Made by a program: the position numbers and the translations under genes. From Lachnospiraceae bacterium (GTDB lineage Bacteria > Bacillota > Clostridia > Lachnospirales > Lachnospiraceae), in contig JAILGS010000079.1 of NCBI GenBank assembly GCA_024696615.1, forward strand, positions 1 to 64,000: DNA of 64,000 bases, read 5' to 3'. Below the pieces are notes generated by a model, which saw only the letters and a program-made list of their open reading frames with translations, was not told the origin of the DNA and did no database searches. The number at the start of each line of letters is the position of its first letter. Position 1 is the first letter of the stretch. This document shows positions 60,866 through 64,000 of the stretch, piece by piece.

Positions 60866-61974
60866 GAAAGTACTGCCATATTCTCCTCGGAGTGCTCCAC
60901 TTCCTTGGAGTAGAGGTACTGGAGTTTAATCTGGTCCTCCAAGGTAAATTCGCCCTTCTCCTTGTAAGTCAGGGCGCCACTTAGATATGTATAGAGAATG
61001 GTTGCAGCCACCATCGCCGCTTTGGAATAGATATCTCCATCGAAGATCATCTTTAAGAAATACCGGAAGATATAATATACCAAAAGATGCTCATATTCAT
61101 AGGCCCGCGCATTTTGCGCCTGACCAAAGGCTGTAGCCATTTCTTGCAATTCTTCCTTCGTCATACTACGGATTCTTGATGCCAATGTTTCATGCATCTT
61201 TCGCCATGTGGGATTAATAATCTCCAGCTCATCAAAGCAATCTAGAAGTACTGTGATATCATCTTTTTCGGATGTCTCCCCTTTTTTAAAACGACTGTCT
61301 AACAGACTCTTTATGTAATTCTCATCCTGATAGCGAAGTTCCAGCGCTTCCATCCGTTCCATGGTTTTGGCACGTTCTTCCCCATCCGCAGAAGCATCTA
61401 AGATTTCCTGTAACTGGGACGCAAGAATTAGATACAGGCACAATCTCTCGCAGATGGTTCTCCTACGATCCTGCATGATGCCAAAAAGTTCATCTCGAAG
61501 ATCCATTAAGGTCATAAAGATGGGGTCCTTGGTATAATCCGGAGTTTTATCCTTCTCCAAGGTATTCCATTCTCCAAAAAGGATTCGTCTTGAAGAAGAG
61601 AATAACAGACGGGAAACTTCCGGACAGGAGAGGGAAAGCCCCATTTCCCGCAAGCTTCCATATTCATTACCGATTCTTGGATAGTTATCGCAGAGGGAAC
61701 AAAGCATCTTATCCCCATATTGAATCACCATCTCGCAGAGGTGGTCCTTATTTAAGAAGCAACATTTCCCCTCTTCATCCAGAGCAAAGAAATGTCCATC
61801 CTCCCGCTCCACGATGTTCTTTCGCACATGCTCGCCAAACTCCCCTTCTAACTTCATAAAACGTTCATAGGAAGCATCATCAATCTCAATTAACCAGCCC
61901 ACACAGCAGGTGTCCGGGCAATCCGTTCCTATACAATGAAATTCATCAAATATTTGAGGTACTACAACCTTCAT
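60790..61974 (-). CDS. FliB-like lysine N-methylase family protein
   Basis: Cys motif FHCIGTDCPDTCCVGW, GKCCFLNKDHLCEM, LCSLCDNYPR; start placed at MKVVVPQIF. Confidence 0.85.
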   Translation of the reverse strand: MKVVVPQIFDEFHCIGTDCPDTCCVGWLIEIDDASYERFMKLEGEFGEHVRKNIVEREDGHFFALDEEGKCCFLNKDHLCEMVIQYGDKMLCSLCDNYPRIGNEYGSLREMGLSLSCPEVSRLLFSSSRRILFGEWNTLEKDKTPDYTKDPIFMTLMDLRDELFGIMQDRRRTICERLCLYLILASQLQEILDASADGEERAKTMERMEALELRYQDENYIKSLLDSRFKKGETSEKDDITVLLDCFDELEIINPTWRKMHETLASRIRSMTKEELQEMATAFGQAQNARAYEYEHLLVYYIFRYFLKMIFDGDIYSKAAMVAATILYTYLSGALTYKEKGEFTLEDQIKLQYLYSKEVEHSEENMAVLSQDFWEVDCFDVVSLVRDVTSLICL

Positions 61975-62003
61975 GATTCCACTTCCTTTACGTACATTTC
62001 GTT

Positions 62004-63167
62004 CTACACTTCCTTCAGGCGATACAAGTGGTCCGCCCAAGTAAGAAGCATCTCTTTTAATTCCAGATGATCCGACCATCCTTCAGGAATGCAACCATCT
62101 CCCAGTAATGCTCCCACAAAGCTTCCTGTAACAAAGGCAATGGAACTGGACATTCCTCGGCAATTCGCAGAAAGAGCCATGGCTTTGGCATAATCCTCCC
62201 CCATTAAAGCACAGTACACGCCAGTGGCAAGGATCTTTTCCGCCCCCTGAATGCCGGCTTCCGGATGATACTCATTGGGATTTAATTCTGCCAGAGCCGA
62301 CTCCGGTGGAACATTACACTCCGCCATATGAAGGGCGTACTGAAGTGCTTCCTGTACCCCTTCGATATAATTATATTGATTCAGGCAACCTAAAGCCTGA
62401 TATCCTGCCTGATCCAAATCCACTCCATTGCATACCTGAGCGATCATATAGGCATAGCATCCTGCCGCTAAATATGCGGATGGATTCCCATGGGTGGTGG
62501 CAGCAAGACTTGCAGCCACTTCAAATGCCACTTCCGGAGTTGCATGCAGGAAAAATCCCACCGGTGCCACTCTCGTTAGGGCGCTGGAATCATTATAATC
62601 ATTTAATGGTTCCTGCATGGTTCCCATCATCATGGTGGACAAGGCCGAAAGCATCTGTTCGCTTGGATTTCTTGGGGAATATAATTCCTCATAATTTAAG
62701 ATGGTCTTCACACCAATGGTTTCAAGAGCCACTGGCTCATGTTCATGCTTATGAATCAAATACTCATCCGCAAGCACTCCCGTCTGGGTATAATACCAAC
62801 GAAGCAGGCTCATATAGCCTCCGGAAGCAGCATAAGTTCCAATCTCTCTATGAGCCATGCGAATGTAGGCCCACTCCAGTCCATCCATGGTAAAGAGCGC
62901 CATCTGGGTATCATCCGAGAGCATTAACATCCCCGTTCGCTCATCAATATGGGGACTCTGCACTCCATTGGTTAAAAAATCCTCCGGAATATCATCCATA
63001 AACTTTTCCGGAAATTCTCCATATTCTCTATAATAATGCCACTGTTCCATGGTATACCCACAGGTATCTGCAATGGCAGCACCTAAGAGGCAGCCATAAT
63101 AGCGGCTCTTTAATTCTATGAAGGAATGATTTTCTTTCATCGTATTACTAAATCCCTTCTTTATCAT
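62004..63167 (-). CDS. ADP-ribosylglycohydrolase family protein
   Basis: YYGCLLGAAIADTCGYTMEQ, MLSDDTQMALFTMDGL, ATTHGNPSAYLAAG. Confidence 0.88.
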   Translation of the reverse strand: MIKKGFSNTMKENHSFIELKSRYYGCLLGAAIADTCGYTMEQWHYYREYGEFPEKFMDDIPEDFLTNGVQSPHIDERTGMLMLSDDTQMALFTMDGLEWAYIRMAHREIGTYAASGGYMSLLRWYYTQTGVLADEYLIHKHEHEPVALETIGVKTILNYEELYSPRNPSEQMLSALSTMMMGTMQEPLNDYNDSSALTRVAPVGFFLHATPEVAFEVAASLAATTHGNPSAYLAAGCYAYMIAQVCNGVDLDQAGYQALGCLNQYNYIEGVQEALQYALHMAECNVPPESALAELNPNEYHPEAGIQGAEKILATGVYCALMGEDYAKAMALSANCRGMSSSIAFVTGSFVGALLGDGCIPEGWSDHLELKEMLLTWADHLYRLKEV

Positions 63168-63233
63168 CCTTGTTGTGTCAATTCATTCTATCCTGTTAGA
63201 ATCCCATTTTCCCAGGTTCCTGTTTCCTTGTGT

Positions 63234-63270
63234 TCCTTGGATTCTGTGTTATCTTCCTTTGATTCTGTGA
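63234..63270. repeat. Short direct repeat TTCCTTgGATTCTGTG / TTCCTTtGATTCTGTG, 21-bp period
   Basis: 63234-63249 and 63255-63270 match 15/16. Confidence 0.8.
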
Positions 63271-63289
63271 TTCTACCCTGGAAAATATG

Positions 63290-63985
63290 CTAGGATTTCT
63301 TCACAGGACCTTGATATGGTACCACTTCCGTTACGGTAAGTACACCCTCCCGCACGAAAAAGTGCACATCCCATCCGGCAAAGGCCACTCCATACTGTCT
63401 TGTGGGATCCTCCTGATAGGAAGGCCGCGGATCCTGGGCTAATACATGGAGAAGGGTTTGGCGCTTTTCTTCTGGAAAGAGGGATAAAAACTTCTCCTCA
63501 CATTCCACCGTTAAAGAGTAGTCCTTAACCTCCTTGGTAAATCCATAGGAGGCATCTTCATGAAGATCCGAGTAGGGAATATAGGGTTTAATATCAAAAA
63601 TCGGTGTATGATCTCGTAAATCCACACCGGATACATATAATACCGGTCCTTTTGGGGTTTCTTCAATCCTTTCTAATTTCACGGAAGAAAGCCCAATGGG
63701 ATTGGGGCGAAATGGGGATCTGGTGGCAAATACACCCATATGGGTATTTCCTCCAAGTCTTGGGGGCTTCACAGTTGCTGACCATCCCTGGCGTTTTGGG
63801 ATTTCAAATTCCCATAATAACCACAGATAATTAAAGCCTTCTAGTCCCTTGATGGCATCCATGGTGCGATATTCCGGTTCAAAGACAATACGTCCCTGTA
63901 ACTCCTTCACAATACTGCTCTGTCGCGGAATTCCAAACTTTTCCGGAAAGTCCGTTTCAATATAGGCGATTACTTTTAATTCCAT
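63290..63985 (-). CDS. trmO: tRNA (N6-threonylcarbamoyladenosine37-N6)-methyltransferase TrmO (TsaA/UPF0066)
   Basis: FEPEYRTMDAIKGLEGFNYLWLLWEF, GVFATRSPFRPNPIGLSSVKL. Confidence 0.93.
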   Translation of the reverse strand: MELKVIAYIETDFPEKFGIPRQSSIVKELQGRIVFEPEYRTMDAIKGLEGFNYLWLLWEFEIPKRQGWSATVKPPRLGGNTHMGVFATRSPFRPNPIGLSSVKLERIEETPKGPVLYVSGVDLRDHTPIFDIKPYIPYSDLHEDASYGFTKEVKDYSLTVECEEKFLSLFPEEKRQTLLHVLAQDPRPSYQEDPTRQYGVAFAGWDVHFFVREGVLTVTEVVPYQGPVKKS

Positions 63986-64000
63986 GATGCCCTCTTCCTT

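Noticed and set aside
62306-62893. 195-aa plus-strand ORF
   Set aside because: Wholly antisense to the well-supported ADP-ribosylglycohydrolase gene; Pro/His-rich composition typical of antisense frames.

Overview
This 64 kb window looks like a chromosomal segment of a Lachnospiraceae-type Firmicute; the assignment is inferred from gene content and protein style, with no search run. I saw no phage, transposase, CRISPR, rRNA or tRNA gene. Most genes are on the minus strand. Housekeeping content includes eno, pyrC/pyrE/pyrF/pyrK/pyrD, purD/purN/purM/purE, folC, ilvE, tgt-yajC, aroC, a class A PBP, an ABC-F ATPase, aminopeptidases and TrmO. A pectin/rhamnogalacturonan utilisation region (about 31.9-41.3 kb, plus 54.7-60.9 kb) encodes GH28, an ankyrin-GH43 fusion, a rhamnogalacturonan acetylesterase-like SGNH hydrolase, an LplB/LplC-type ABC importer, a CE8 pectinesterase, a PcRGLX/YetA-like protein, a MATE transporter and an AraC regulator. 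None of its enzymes has a visible signal peptide. Best candidates for undescribed biology: (1) the ankyrin-GH43 fusion; (2) an LplB permease fused to an N-terminal zinc ribbon and extra TM domain; (3) a 531-aa orphan / folC / 52-aa micro-ORF / zinc-ribbon-TM-TPR cluster with ATGA start/stop overlaps; (4) an uncharacterised 520-aa HTH protein heading pyrF-pyrK-pyrD; (5) intergenic short tandem repeats with unrelated units, including a gap-free 15-unit octamer array directly after pyrC. All functional calls come from reading the protein sequences and motifs.
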